A stretch of DNA of 32,658 bases from Bergeyella zoohelcum ATCC 43767 (GCF_000301075.1 NZ_JH932293.1:2060742-2093399); one strand, 5' to 3'; counted from the first letter of the stretch, positions 1 to 9,279 are shown. The notes: generated from the sequence alone by a model not told the origin. Made by a program: numbers and translations.

Positions 1-611
1 AAGAAGGTGCTTGGCAGACTTGTTGGGTAGAAATTTTGAAGAAAAACAAATCGAAAATAGATTGTTCAAGTTGCGATTTTGACGGTAGCCAAACACCCGC
101 AAAAAAAGGAGGGGAACAAGTAGGATATCAAGCTCGTAAAAAAGCAAAAACAACGAATAGTTTGTTCTTGTCCGACAGGCAAGGTTTGATGTTAGCAATG
201 TCTCAGCCTATATCTGGCGAGCATCACGACTTGTATAATATAGAGACTCATTTTCAAGGAATTACATCCGTTTTGAAAAAAGCTGAAATCTCCACAGAAG
301 GTTTATTTGTGAATTTTGATGCAGGTTTTGACAGTGAAAATCTTCGGAAAATAACCGCCTCAGAAGGTATCATAGCCAATATTTGTGAAAACAAAAGAAA
401 CCAAAAATCACCCTCTGAAACGGAACATTATTTCGATAAAAAACTCTATAAAGAGCGTTACGCCATTGAAAGAAGCAACGCTTGGATGGATAGTTTTCGT
501 TCGGTTTTAAATCGTTTTGATACTACCGTAAGTAGTTGGATAGGTTTTAATTACCTTGCCTTTATCGTCTTAGGACTCAGAAAATTTAAACAAAAGAGAA
601 AGTCGAGATGA
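1..611 (+). mobile_element. Right part of an IS5-type insertion sequence, cut by the window edge
   Basis: The first 611 bases are occupied by the 3' portion of a transposase gene whose reading frame is open to the left edge. I could not identify a terminal inverted repeat or target-site duplication in the roughly 50 bases between the transposase stop and the next gene, so the right end of the element is not defined. The element sits directly downstream of the HopJ-family gene, which is transcribed towards it. Confidence 0.6.
3..611 (+). CDS. IS5-family DDE transposase, 5' end outside the window
   Basis: This protein would cut and join DNA ends of an insertion sequence. The visible ~202 codons contain a DDE triad in the expected order: DGSQTP (Asp codon at 81), NFDAGFD (Asp codon at 318) and YAIERSNAWMDSFR (Glu codon at 468). 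The tail GFNYLAFIVLGLRK is typical of IS5-group transposases. The frame is open upstream of a possible TTG at 36 and reads GAWQTCWVEIL in continuity with the family, so the gene is simply truncated by the window and 36 is not the true start. The DDE residues that can be seen are intact, so the element may be active or recently active. Family assignment rests on motif recognition; subgroup is not determined. Confidence 0.82.
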   Translation, partial: EGAWQTCWVEILKKNKSKIDCSSCDFDGSQTPAKKGGEQVGYQARKKAKTTNSLFLSDRQGLMLAMSQPISGEHHDLYNIETHFQGITSVLKKAEISTEGLFVNFDAGFDSENLRKITASEGIIANICENKRNQKSPSETEHYFDKKLYKERYAIERSNAWMDSFRSVLNRFDTTVSSWIGFNYLAFIVLGLRKFKQKRKSR

Positions 612-659
612 GTTCTTTTTTAGATTACCGCCTATGCAAAAGTACGATATTATTAAAAT

Positions 660-995
660 CTATTTACTTTTCAGTGCCTTCCCAGAAAACGCTATTCCAT
701 CCCAACCGAATTTCATGAAATTTCTAATATTTTGATGGTCTGTACCGTCTAGACTCCCGAGTACATCTTTTCGGTAATAATCCCCAAAAAGATGAAGTGT
801 TTGCTCTTCTGATAACTTATTGAGCTGAGCAAAAGAAAAAATCTTACACGAACCATTGTTTTGGTTTTCCTCATTCAGGCACGCCCCATTCTTAAAAGGC
901 GTAGGGGTAAAATGGTAATGCTCATCAATATAATCTATTACTTCTGTAAACGAAACCTCCTCTGGAGTGGTTTTTATTTTTTCTAAAAGATGCAT
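660..995 (-). CDS. HopJ type III effector family protein
   Basis: A 111-residue soluble protein of the HopJ family, named after a Pseudomonas syringae effector but widespread in bacteria without type III secretion, including flavobacteria, where its role is unknown. Recognisable segments are HYHFTPTPFKNG near residues 26-37, NNGSCKIFSFAQL in the middle and GTDHQNIRNFMKFGW near the C-terminus; these are the conserved parts of the family and the length matches. A TTG one codon upstream (996-998) is possible, but the ATG at 995 is preferred because it gives the family N-terminus MHLLEKIK. There is no signal peptide. The gene is divergent from sbcD and preceded by a TATCTTTG box (1013-1020). No type III secretion genes are in view, so an effector role should not be assumed. 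Confidence 0.85.
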   Translation of the reverse strand: MHLLEKIKTTPEEVSFTEVIDYIDEHYHFTPTPFKNGACLNEENQNNGSCKIFSFAQLNKLSEEQTLHLFGDYYRKDVLGSLDGTDHQNIRNFMKFGWDGIAFSGKALKSK

Positions 996-1012
996 CAAAA
1001 AACTATTTACTG

Positions 1013-1020
1013 CAAAGATA
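1013..1020 (-). promoter_or_regulatory. -7 box of the HopJ-family gene
   Basis: TATCTTTG on the minus strand fits the Bacteroidota -7 consensus TAnnTTTG and lies 17 bases before the ATG at 995, leaving a leader of about 10 nt. I see no convincing -33 TTTG at the usual distance, so the call rests on the -7 box and its position. Confidence 0.5.
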
Positions 1021-1098
1021 AGGTTTTACCAAGCGATAAAAGGAGTCATCCGAAAATTATTGTCCACATTATCCATATTATGATTCATTTCTTTTCCT

Positions 1099-1106
1099 TA
1101 ATTTTG
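1099..1106 (+). promoter_or_regulatory. -7 box of sbcD
   Basis: TAATTTTG matches TAnnTTTG and ends 18 bases before the sbcD ATG at 1125. Its position supports that start and argues against a 45-residue upstream extension, which would have to be translated through the promoter region. No clear -33 element was seen. Confidence 0.45.
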
Positions 1107-1124
1107 GATTTTAGCATAGTATTT

Positions 1125-2339
1125 ATGAAAATTCTTCATACAGCAGATTGGCACTTAGGAAAAAGATTAGACCGCTTTTCTCGGTTAGAGGAGCAAGTGG
1201 AAGTGCTTGGAGAAATAGTAAAAATTGCAGATGAAAATGCAGTAGATTTGGTACTCATCGCGGGAGATTTATTTGATAGTTTCAACCCTTCCATTGAGGC
1301 TACAGAATTGTTTTACAAAACTTTAAAACAACTCACTAACAATGGAAAACGCCCCGTAATTGCCATCGCGGGGAATCATGATGCCCCTGATAGAATAGAT
1401 GCACCCTATCCACTTGCCTATGAGTGTGGTATTATTTTGATAGGCCATCCTAATGCCTTAATTCCTCCGCTGAAACTGGAAAATTTTCATATCTCCAAAA
1501 CAGATGAAGGCTTCATAGAAATTCAACTTAACCCATACGATTATCCCGTAAGAATTCTCCATACAGCGTACGCCAATGAAGTTCGGCTAAAAACCTATTT
1601 CGGGGAAGAAAAAGATGCTCTTCTCAATCATACTTTAAAACAAAAATGGACCCATTTAGCCCATACTTATTGCGATGAAAAAGGCGTAAATCTACTACTG
1701 ACGCACCTCTATATGAACCGAAGAAACTCGGAAATAATAGAGGAACCTGATGGTGAAAAACCTTTAAAAATAGGTAATGCCGAGATGATTTACACGGATT
1801 GTATCCCCCCACAGATTCAATACACCGCACTGGGGCATCTCCATGGTTTTCATAATATGGGTACCGCAGAGCAGCCTATTGTCTATTCTTCCTCCATTCT
1901 TGCCTACAGTTTTAGCGAAGCAGGACAAAAGAAATGCGTAACCATCGTAGATGCGAAACCTCATCAGCCCGTGGATTTTCAAAAAATTGAACTTACAAAA
2001 GGTAAACCATTGGCAAGAAAATCTTTCAATGATATAGACCAAGCCATTCACTGGCTATCCATGAATAAAAATAAATTGGTAGAACTTACCATAGAAAGCG
2101 AAACCTTCCTCAGTTCGGAAGATAGAAAACGAATTTTCGAGATACATAATGGCATCGTACACCTCATACCAAAAATAAAAAATAGACCCGCTGAAACAAC
2201 GGGGTATAAAGAAATTGAACTCTCAAAAGCTCCTGAGGAACTCTTTGTAGATTTCTTTAAAATGAAAAAAGGAAACCAAGCTCCCAATGAGGAAATCATG
2301 GCACTGCTCAAGGAAATCATTCATGCCGATGAATCATAA
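1125..2339 (+). CDS. sbcD: Exonuclease SbcCD, nuclease subunit SbcD (Mre11-like)
   Basis: SbcD is the metallophosphoesterase nuclease of the SbcCD complex, which opens hairpins and trims blocked double-strand ends in the cytoplasm. The 404-residue protein shows all phosphoesterase motifs: DWHLGK (Asp8, His10), AGDLFD (Asp48), GNHD (Asn84, His85), LLTHLYM and LGHLHG, followed by a C-terminal capping region. The start at 1125 gives the family N-terminus MKILHTADWHLG; an upstream in-frame extension to 990 overlaps the promoter region and has no family-like sequence. The partner sbcC starts 92 bases downstream in the same direction, the standard order for this complex, so the two are probably co-transcribed. 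No key residue is missing. Confidence 0.96.
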   Translation: MKILHTADWHLGKRLDRFSRLEEQVEVLGEIVKIADENAVDLVLIAGDLFDSFNPSIEATELFYKTLKQLTNNGKRPVIAIAGNHDAPDRIDAPYPLAYECGIILIGHPNALIPPLKLENFHISKTDEGFIEIQLNPYDYPVRILHTAYANEVRLKTYFGEEKDALLNHTLKQKWTHLAHTYCDEKGVNLLLTHLYMNRRNSEIIEEPDGEKPLKIGNAEMIYTDCIPPQIQYTALGHLHGFHNMGTAEQPIVYSSSILAYSFSEAGQKKCVTIVDAKPHQPVDFQKIELTKGKPLARKSFNDIDQAIHWLSMNKNKLVELTIESETFLSSEDRKRIFEIHNGIVHLIPKIKNRPAETTGYKEIELSKAPEELFVDFFKMKKGNQAPNEEIMALLKEIIHADES

Positions 2340-2431
2340 AAAAGGCATCTCTATTTTACGCTCTTTTTCCATAATTGTGGCTCTTAATTATTTTTAATAA
2401 TCAAACCCTATCTAACTTCAAACTAAAATCA

Positions 2432-5400
2432 ATGATTCCCATATCACTCACTATAGAAGGACTTTACTCTTACCAAAAAAGACAAACCATAGATTTCACC
2501 CAGCTGACCAGTGCTGGGCTCTTCGGAATTTTCGGGGCTGTGGGTTCTGGAAAATCTTCCATACTAGAAGCCATCACTTTTGCACTCTATGGAGAAACGG
2601 AAAGGCTCAATTCTCGCGATGAAAGAAGCTACAATATGATGAATCTAAAATCCAAAAAATCTTTCATTGAGTTTGAATTCATCAATCACGAAAATAAATC
2701 TTTCAAAATCCAAAGAGAATACAAAAGAAATAGTAAAAAGTTTGAAGAAATTACGAGAGGGAACACTACTTTTTATGAGCAAAAAGAAGGCATATGGATT
2801 CCGCTCCATCATACCAATGCCGAAAAAATCATCGGAATTTCCTACCAAAATTTCAAGCGAACCATTATCATTCCCCAAGGAAAATTTAGAGATTTCATAG
2901 AGCTAGGAAACAAGGATAGAACGGAAATGATGAAGGAAATATTTCACCTCCACCGTTTTGATTTACAAGAAAATGTAAAAAAAATACACCAAAAAACACA
3001 AGAAGAAGCAGATATCCTAAAGGGAAAGCTAGAGGGCTACCAAGAAGTTTCTCAAGAAAAGATTACTCATCAAAAAGATGCCCTCAAAAATCAAAAAGAA
3101 AAACTCAATAACATTCAAAATCAATACAATACATTAAACTCTATTTTCCAAAAATTACAACTGGTAAAAGCGGATTTCGATGTACTGAATGCAAAAAAAG
3201 AACAGCTCAAAACCCTGAAAACCAAAGAAGAAAATATCAATTTCCGAAGAATACAACTCAACCAATACAAAAAATGGCACAATGATTTCAAACCACTGCT
3301 AGAGGAAGAAGAAAAACTATCAAAATCCCTGAAAGACAAAGAGGAAAATCTAAAAAATACCCGAAAATCCATTAAGGAAACAGAGAAAAACAGAGATGAA
3401 ATACATGAAAAATTAAAAAAAATTCAGCACTCTTTTGACCTCCTTGCCGAGAAAAAAGAAGAACTAGAAGATTTAAAAAGAATTTCCGAAATCATTACTT
3501 TTCAATCGGATATAAAAACATTAGAAGAGAGTTTACTGAAAGGGCAACAATACATTGACCAACAAAATGAACTTAAAAAAACATTAGATGAAGACCTGCT
3601 AAAAATAGAAAAGGAAATCCAAAACCTGAAATTACAAAAAATAGATACTCAAACCATTACAGAAGTAGGACAGTGGTTCCAATCTCTAAAAAATAAGACA
3701 CAACATCTTAAAGAAAAACAAAACGCTATCCATGAGAAACAAGGGGAAATCAATATCATCTATGAAAAAATGAAATTCCCGAATTCCAATACGGAAGATT
3801 TGGAAAAACATTTTGATGCCCAACTTACTGGACTTCTGCAACAGAAAAAAGAACAGGAAAAAATAAAAAACCATCTTGAAGTTCAGAAAAAACTTTCCCA
3901 ATACTCTGAAAATCTACATTATGGAGAGCCATGCCCACTCTGTGGTGCCTTGGAACACCCGTCCATTCATACTACCGAAGATGTCTCTAGCCAAATTTTG
4001 GAAGTAGAAAAGCTACTAGAAAACATACACGAGCAAGAGGTAGAACTCCAAAAAATAATTTCCCAAGAGAAAACATTTTTATCCCAAAAAAATCTTCTTT
4101 CAGAGCAAGTAATAACTGACAAAAAAACTCTGGAACAAATTCAAAATGAAATTAACACGCTGAAAAATAATTTCCATTGGGAAGATTTTCATCCAGAAAA
4201 CGAACCAGCATTTGAGCAAAAAAGAAATCTCTCTATTCAGGCGGAAAAAAAAATTCATGAAAAAGAACAGCTGCTCCACACAAAAAAATCAGAACTTTCT
4301 AAACACGAAACGCTGATACAAAAAGCCCAGAAAAAAATAGAAAACATTCATGCTGAAAAAATTAACACCTCGGCAAAAATCCAACACAGCCAATCGCTGA
4401 TGAAACAATTAAGTTTCTATGATTTTAAAAACGCTACCGCTGAACAAATTCATTCTCAACTAGAAAATCAAGCATTATGGATTGAAAAAATAGCGAACGA
4501 ACACCAGTTGCTCACCCAAAAACAAAACGAAATCATTCCTATTTTAGCATCGGAGAAAACCACAGAAAAACATCTTTCAGAGGAAATAAATCATCTCCAA
4601 TTAGAATTCAATAAAAACCAGGAAAATATTCATCAACAGCTATCCACTCATAATATCAACACAATTCAGGAAGTAAGGGAGGGCTTGGCACTCCGCCTTA
4701 ACATAGAGAAAGAAGAGCAAGAAATCAATGACTTTGAACTTCAGCTGAAAACGCTGATGAACTTTATTGCGGAATTAGATAAAAAACATTCAGACACCGT
4801 TTTCAATGCACGAGATTTCGAACAAAAAGAAACTGAAATACTACAACTTACCCATGATTTAGACCTTCATAAAACACAAACCACCAAAATAGAAACAGAA
4901 CTAGAACGACTAGAAAAAAACTGGAAAACGAAACTAGAATTAGAAAAAAAATCAGAAAAAATCCACCGAAGATTAGAAAATCTTCATACGCTCAAAGGGC
5001 TATTTAAAGGAGGAGCCTTCGTGGAATACGCCTCTTTTATATTCCTAAAACAGCTCTGTGAAAATGCTAATATCCGTTTCCAAAAAATGACTAAAAACCA
5101 GCTCGCCATTCAGTTTAGTGAGAAAAATAACTTTGAAATCATTGATTACCTGAACGAAGGACGCGTACGAAATGTAAAAACCCTTTCCGGAGGGCAATAC
5201 TTTCAGGTAGCACTCTGCCTCGCATTGGCATTAGCAGAAACGGTACAAGCCCATTCCAAAACGAAACAAAATTTCTTTTTCATCGATGAAGGCTTCGGCA
5301 CCCTAGACAGTGAATCCGTACACATCGTCTTTGAAACGCTAAGCAATCTGAGAAAGGAAAACAGAATAGTGGGCATCATCTCCCATGTCAATGAACTGAA

Positions 5401-5470
5401 AGAGCAAATCCCCGCTACCCTACAAGTGATAAAAACGGCAGATGGAAGCATCATAAGCATGGATGAATAA
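2432..5470 (+). CDS. sbcC: Exonuclease SbcCD, ATPase subunit SbcC (Rad50-like)
   Basis: SbcC is the SMC/Rad50-type ATPase that tethers DNA ends and controls the SbcD nuclease. The 1012-residue protein has an N-terminal ATPase lobe with Walker A GAVGSGKS (residues 35-42) and a Q-loop region around IIIPQGKFRDF. Two very long Lys/Glu/Gln-rich coiled-coil arms flank a zinc hook, C-P-L-C at residues 501-504 (GEPCPLCGALEHPS). The C-terminal lobe carries the signature LSGGQ (918-922) and Walker B FFIDEGFGTLD (Asp952-Glu953). The start at 2432 gives MIPISLTIEGLYSY as in the family; codons upstream to 2375 are AT-rich leader. It follows sbcD. Everything needed for function is present. Confidence 0.96.
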   Translation: MIPISLTIEGLYSYQKRQTIDFTQLTSAGLFGIFGAVGSGKSSILEAITFALYGETERLNSRDERSYNMMNLKSKKSFIEFEFINHENKSFKIQREYKRNSKKFEEITRGNTTFYEQKEGIWIPLHHTNAEKIIGISYQNFKRTIIIPQGKFRDFIELGNKDRTEMMKEIFHLHRFDLQENVKKIHQKTQEEADILKGKLEGYQEVSQEKITHQKDALKNQKEKLNNIQNQYNTLNSIFQKLQLVKADFDVLNAKKEQLKTLKTKEENINFRRIQLNQYKKWHNDFKPLLEEEEKLSKSLKDKEENLKNTRKSIKETEKNRDEIHEKLKKIQHSFDLLAEKKEELEDLKRISEIITFQSDIKTLEESLLKGQQYIDQQNELKKTLDEDLLKIEKEIQNLKLQKIDTQTITEVGQWFQSLKNKTQHLKEKQNAIHEKQGEINIIYEKMKFPNSNTEDLEKHFDAQLTGLLQQKKEQEKIKNHLEVQKKLSQYSENLHYGEPCPLCGALEHPSIHTTEDVSSQILEVEKLLENIHEQEVELQKIISQEKTFLSQKNLLSEQVITDKKTLEQIQNEINTLKNNFHWEDFHPENEPAFEQKRNLSIQAEKKIHEKEQLLHTKKSELSKHETLIQKAQKKIENIHAEKINTSAKIQHSQSLMKQLSFYDFKNATAEQIHSQLENQALWIEKIANEHQLLTQKQNEIIPILASEKTTEKHLSEEINHLQLEFNKNQENIHQQLSTHNINTIQEVREGLALRLNIEKEEQEINDFELQLKTLMNFIAELDKKHSDTVFNARDFEQKETEILQLTHDLDLHKTQTTKIETELERLEKNWKTKLELEKKSEKIHRRLENLHTLKGLFKGGAFVEYASFIFLKQLCENANIRFQKMTKNQLAIQFSEKNNFEIIDYLNEGRVRNVKTLSGGQYFQVALCLALALAETVQAHSKTKQNFFFIDEGFGTLDSESVHIVFETLSNLRKENRIVGIISHVNELKEQIPATLQVIKTADGSIISMDE

Positions 5471-5531
5471 CAAGAAATAGAAACATTACCCCACTGTTTT
5501 CATTTACTTTCTAGTCCAAATAAAAAAGCCG

Positions 5532-5539
5532 TATCTTTG
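5532..5539 (+). promoter_or_regulatory. -7 box of the rluB-like gene
   Basis: TATCTTTG matches TAnnTTTG and ends 14 bases before the ATG at 5554. A TTTC 20 bp upstream (5508-5511) could be a weak -33 element. This suggests that the gene has its own promoter rather than depending on sbcDC. Confidence 0.55.
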
Positions 5540-5553
5540 CACAAAATTGTACA

Positions 5554-6507
5554 ATGAGCAGAGGTGAAGATAGAAAATCTAGAAGACCAAGAGGGACTTC
5601 GGACAGAAATACCAACAGAGAAGGGGGAAGAAACAGAGGAGGAAGAAACTTTGATTCAAGAGATAAATACGAAAGAGGCAACCTAAAATTCAAAAAAGGA
5701 GCTTTTAAAAAGTGGGATGAAAAGGAGGAAAAAGAAGAAAGAACTAAAAACTTTGTTCAGAAAAGAAGACTCCAAAAAATAGAAAAAGATATACAGAAAG
5801 AGACCATCCGTCTGAATAAATACATTGCAAATTCTGGCATCTGTAGCCGAAGACAAGCCGATGATTTAATCAAACAAGGGCTAGTTACCGTAAATGGTAA
5901 AGTGGTAATGGAAATGGGCTATCAGGTACAGAAAACGGACAAAGTTTCTTTTGATGGACAGAATCTCACTCCTGAAAAACCTGTATATGTACTCCTGAAT
6001 AAACCCAAAGGCTACATTTCTACCACTAATGATGAAAAAGCCAGAAAAACCGTGGTAGATCTCACTGCCAATGCTTCTCCTTATCGCCTTTTCCCTGTAG
6101 GAAGACTGGACAGAAGCACCACAGGAGTTATTCTTTTGACCAATGATGGGCATTTGACTAAAAAACTTACCCATCCATCTTTCCAAGTAAAGAAAATCTA
6201 TCATGTAGTTTTAGATAGAAAACTTTCTGTGGAAGATATGAAAGCCATTGCAGAAGGAATACGATTAGAGGAAGGAGTAGCACAGGTAGATCAAATTTCC
6301 TTCATCGAAGGAAAACCTAAAAATGAAGTGGGAATAGAAATTCATATCGGGTGGAATAGAATCATCCGTAGAATTTTCCAAAGATTAGGCTACGAAGTAG
6401 AAGCCTTAGACAGGGTAATGTTCGCAGGACTTACCAAGAAAAACATTAAGAGAGGACACTGGAGAATCCTTACAGATTTAGAAGTGAACAATCTTAAAAT
6501 GCTGTAA
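5554..6507 (+). CDS. rluB: 23S rRNA pseudouridine synthase, RluB/RsuA family
   Basis: Isomerises uridine to pseudouridine in rRNA; by family the likely target is 23S U2605, though RsuA/RluB/RluE/RluF targets cannot be told apart safely by eye. The 317-residue protein has three parts. Residues 1 to ~85 are a disordered Arg/Gly/Glu/Lys-rich tail with RGG-like repeats. Then comes an S4 RNA-binding domain beginning RLNKYIANSGICSRRQAD. The catalytic domain follows, with GRLDRSTTGVILLTNDG (catalytic Asp186), the LLNKPKG motif and GWNRIIRRIFQRLGYEV near the end. The start at 5554 follows a -7 box at 5532-5539. The N-terminal tail is longer than in the E. coli enzyme, as is common in Bacteroidota, and probably adds non-specific RNA binding (inference). 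A hairpin terminator follows at 6532. Confidence 0.9.
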   Translation: MSRGEDRKSRRPRGTSDRNTNREGGRNRGGRNFDSRDKYERGNLKFKKGAFKKWDEKEEKEERTKNFVQKRRLQKIEKDIQKETIRLNKYIANSGICSRRQADDLIKQGLVTVNGKVVMEMGYQVQKTDKVSFDGQNLTPEKPVYVLLNKPKGYISTTNDEKARKTVVDLTANASPYRLFPVGRLDRSTTGVILLTNDGHLTKKLTHPSFQVKKIYHVVLDRKLSVEDMKAIAEGIRLEEGVAQVDQISFIEGKPKNEVGIEIHIGWNRIIRRIFQRLGYEVEALDRVMFAGLTKKNIKRGHWRILTDLEVNNLKML

Positions 6508-6531
6508 AATCATCGTATAAAAATACTCCAT

Positions 6532-6566
6532 GAGGCTGTCCCCAAAAGGCAGCTTCTTTACTTTTA
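6532..6566 (+). terminator. Rho-independent-type terminator after the rluB-like gene
   Basis: GAGGCTGTC (6532-6540) can pair with GGCAGCTTC (6548-6556) as a 9-bp stem with two G-U pairs and a short A/C loop. It is followed by TTTACTTTT. It lies 24 bases after the stop codon. Confidence 0.5.
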
Positions 6567-6697
6567 CAGAAAATAATAAGCAACCGTTTTTAAAGACTTT
6601 GAAAAAGGAAAACGCGTTTTTGATTTTTTTGATTTTGCCTAAATATTACGAGGTTTAAATTTTTCCTACTTTACAGAAATATCCGAAAGCTGTTTAG

Positions 6698-6705
6698 TAA
6701 TTTTG
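6698..6705 (+). promoter_or_regulatory. -7 box of the MFS gene at 6731
   Basis: TAATTTTG matches TAnnTTTG, 25 bases before the ATG. The stretch between the terminator at 6532-6566 and this box is AT-rich and I see nothing else in it; no clear -33 element is visible. Confidence 0.45.
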
Positions 6706-6730
6706 TCTTTCATTTTTTTTAAACCAATTC

Positions 6731-7933
6731 ATGCGAAACCTCTGGAACAATTATCTTTCTTCTTACAAAGGACTTTCAGCCAACACTTGGATGCTCGCCT
6801 TTGTAATGTTTATCAACCAAAGTGGGGCAATGATATTGCCTTTTATGGCTATTTACATGGAAGAAGAGCTAGTATTTAGTGATGTAAAAAAAGGAATTGT
6901 GTTAGGACTTTTTGGCTTAGGTTCTATTATTGGGAGCCTGTATGGTGGTAAACTGACAGACCAATTAGGCTCTTACAAAGTACAATTAATGAGCTTATTG
7001 TGTGTAGTACCTTTGTATATATCATTGGCATTTTTAAAAAATTTCGAATTACTATGCCTTGGCGTTTTGCTCACCAGCTGCACCAAGGAACTTTTCAGAC
7101 CTGCCAATAGTGTATCCGTTGCAAAATATGCAAAACCCGAAAACCTTACAAAAGCTTTCTCACTGAATAGAATGGCATTAAACTTAGGCTTTTCAGTAGG
7201 TCCAGCAATAGGAGGTTTTTTGGCCATTTACTCTTTTCAGTTGCTCTTTTTTGCCAATGCATTCATGTCATTAACTGCCGGTGTTTTATTTTGGTGGTAC
7301 TTTAGAAACAAAAGCACAAATGCTTTAGCAAAACACAAAACCGAAAAAATAAAGACCATAGACACAAGATTTAAAGATTATGATTTCTTACTGTACAGTT
7401 TTTTTGTAGCTTTATTTGCTTTTTGTTTTTTTCAACTGCTGAACACACTACCTTTATTTTATAAAAATGTAGCCCTATTAAAAGAAAACCAAATCGGATT
7501 ACTCATGGCATTTAACGGGCTGATGGTATTTTCATTGGAAATGTTTATTATACACATCGCGGAGAAAAAATTTACCATAGCTACCAATCTCATTATCGGA
7601 ATGATTTTTTGCGGTCTAGCCTATACTACCCTACTTTTTTCCAGTGAATTATCTTTTTTATATCTTTCATTATTTTTCTTATCATTATCCGAAATACTCA
7701 TCATGCCTTTCAGCTCTACAGTTGCCGTTCATCGTTCCAATATGGAAAACAGAGGCAAATATATGGGAATCAATGGAATTTCTTATTCTAGTGCATTGAT
7801 TTTCTCCCCTATCATAGGAACTTGGATTATCGAAAAATACAATTTCTCTACACTTTGGGGAGTAAATATTGTGATAAGCCTGATTACCATTTTGGGGTTT
7901 TGGCATATATTAAAAAAGTGGAATATGAGATAA
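6731..7933 (+). CDS. Major facilitator superfamily transporter
   Basis: A 400-residue inner-membrane protein with about 12 hydrophobic segments, split 6+6 by a charged cytoplasmic loop around residues 198-218 (NALAKHKTEKIKTIDTRFKD). The loop after TM2 reads GSLYGGKLTDQLGSYKVQ, which fits the MFS motif A (G-x-x-x-D-R-x-G-[RK]-[RK] type, here degenerate). TM5 holds the glycine/proline-rich stretch NLGFSVGPAIGGFLA, resembling the antiporter motif C of drug/H+ exporters. This suggests proton-coupled export of a small molecule, but the substrate cannot be read from sequence. The gene has its own -7 box and converges with another MFS gene of a different subfamily. Confidence 0.85.
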   Translation: MRNLWNNYLSSYKGLSANTWMLAFVMFINQSGAMILPFMAIYMEEELVFSDVKKGIVLGLFGLGSIIGSLYGGKLTDQLGSYKVQLMSLLCVVPLYISLAFLKNFELLCLGVLLTSCTKELFRPANSVSVAKYAKPENLTKAFSLNRMALNLGFSVGPAIGGFLAIYSFQLLFFANAFMSLTAGVLFWWYFRNKSTNALAKHKTEKIKTIDTRFKDYDFLLYSFFVALFAFCFFQLLNTLPLFYKNVALLKENQIGLLMAFNGLMVFSLEMFIIHIAEKKFTIATNLIIGMIFCGLAYTTLLFSSELSFLYLSLFFLSLSEILIMPFSSTVAVHRSNMENRGKYMGINGISYSSALIFSPIIGTWIIEKYNFSTLWGVNIVISLITILGFWHILKKWNMR

Positions 7934-8040
7934 ATGGAAATGCTTCCTCGCAAAACAATTTCCCCTTTTCACAGATGCCTGAAAGCTGAAATACCTTCCG
8001 CTCTATCTCTGGTAACCCCTTATTGTACTTTACTAAAGTT

Positions 8041-9279
8041 CTAATACTCCATTTTTCTAAGTTTTGGGAACCGAGTGCCTACAAGGGCTACAATGAGTAG
8101 TGTCATGGTTCCACCAAAAACGATGGAACGAACAGGCCCGAGCAACTTAGCAGCAAGCCCACTCTCAAACTGTCCTAATTCATTGCTAGACATAATGAAA
8201 ATAGAATTAACACTCAGCACCCTACCACGGATATGCTCTGGTGTTTTTAGCTGAACAATAGTACCACGAATGACCACAGAAATACCATCTAGCATTCCAC
8301 TGAACATGAGGAAAAGGAAAGAAAGCCAATACCACTTAGAAAGTCCGAACCCAATGATACAAAGCCCAAATCCTGCCACTGCTGCCAAAAGTATCTTGCC
8401 TTGGTTTTTCCTCAAAGGAATAAAACTAAGCGTGATAATCACACACATAGAGCCTATATCTGAAGCTGCATTAAGAAGCCCAAAACCTTGAGAACCTACC
8501 TTTAGAATATCACTGGCAAATACAGGAATCATGGCTACGGCACCCCCAAAAAGCACTGCAAACATATCTAAAAGAAGAGCTCCTAAAATTTCCTTTGTCT
8601 TAAAAATATACGCTAGCCCTTCACGCATACTCTCCTTAATTTTTAGCGGAACTCCCGTATTGGCAGAAGGATGTTTATGAATCTGAAAGAAGAAGAATGA
8701 TGCTAAAATCATCGTTCCAGCAATAATAAGTAGCGTAGAGGCAATCCCAAACCAATGAATAAAAAATCCCCCCAAAGCATGTCCACCCACGGATGCCGTG
8801 AGGAAAGTAGCCTGGTTTACTGTTACTGCTGCGGGGAGCTGGGCTTTACCCACAATTTTCGGAATCATAGAGGGGACAATAGGCCCCAAAAAAGCCCTAC
8901 ATATTCCCGTAAAAAACACAGTGGCATAGATACAATAAGTCATCTGATAACTAGTAAAACTGAGCAATGTTCCCTGCTGTAAAGCAATGAATGCCAATAT
9001 CCCTACCAATACAATGTACGCATAATTACAGAGCAAAAGGAGCTTTTTCTTCTCTGAATTATCGATGACATGCCCAGCATAAAGTGCCGATGACACTGCT
9101 GGTATCACCTCCGAAAGCCCAATGAGCCCAATGGAAAAAGGGTCTTTGGTAAGTGCATATACCCACCAGCCCAAGAGTGTTCCCAGCATCCTAAATGCCA
9201 AGACCAAAAGAAACCTCCCAGACATCAAATTCCTAAATTCTGCAATCTTAAAAGTCTGTATCGGTGTAATTTGGGACAT
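8041..9279 (-). CDS. MFS transporter, MFS_3/EntS-like subfamily
   Basis: A 412-residue inner-membrane protein with about 12 membrane segments. The N-terminus (FRNLMSGRFLLVLAFRMLG), the loop after TM2 (AGHVIDNSEKKKLLL) and the second half with LLNAASDIGSM and TPEHIRGRVLSVNSIFIM are typical of the MFS_3 group, which includes the enterobactin exporter EntS and uncharacterised permeases. Substrate is unknown; no siderophore genes are nearby, so an EntS role is not supported. The gene lies 56 bases after pyrD on the same strand and may be transcribed with it. Its 3' end faces the plus-strand MFS gene across 107 bases in which I see no clear terminator. Confidence 0.85.
   Translation of the reverse strand: MSQITPIQTFKIAEFRNLMSGRFLLVLAFRMLGTLLGWWVYALTKDPFSIGLIGLSEVIPAVSSALYAGHVIDNSEKKKLLLLCNYAYIVLVGILAFIALQQGTLLSFTSYQMTYCIYATVFFTGICRAFLGPIVPSMIPKIVGKAQLPAAVTVNQATFLTASVGGHALGGFFIHWFGIASTLLIIAGTMILASFFFFQIHKHPSANTGVPLKIKESMREGLAYIFKTKEILGALLLDMFAVLFGGAVAMIPVFASDILKVGSQGFGLLNAASDIGSMCVIITLSFIPLRKNQGKILLAAVAGFGLCIIGFGLSKWYWLSFLFLMFSGMLDGISVVIRGTIVQLKTPEHIRGRVLSVNSIFIMSSNELGQFESGLAAKLLGPVRSIVFGGTMTLLIVALVGTRFPKLRKMEY

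Noticed and set aside
660..995. HopJ as evidence for a type III secretion system
   Set aside because: The family is common in bacteria without such a system and no secretion genes are in the window.
990..1124. N-terminal 45-residue extension of SbcD
   Set aside because: It has no family-like sequence, overlaps the promoter region of the divergent gene and contains the likely sbcD -7 box.
2645..2900. Open frames on both strands inside sbcC
   Set aside because: They are products of the A/T-rich coiled-coil coding sequence, with no start context or recognisable product.
7934..8040. Shared bidirectional terminator between the convergent MFS genes
   Set aside because: I could not find a stem of more than a few base pairs followed by a T run.
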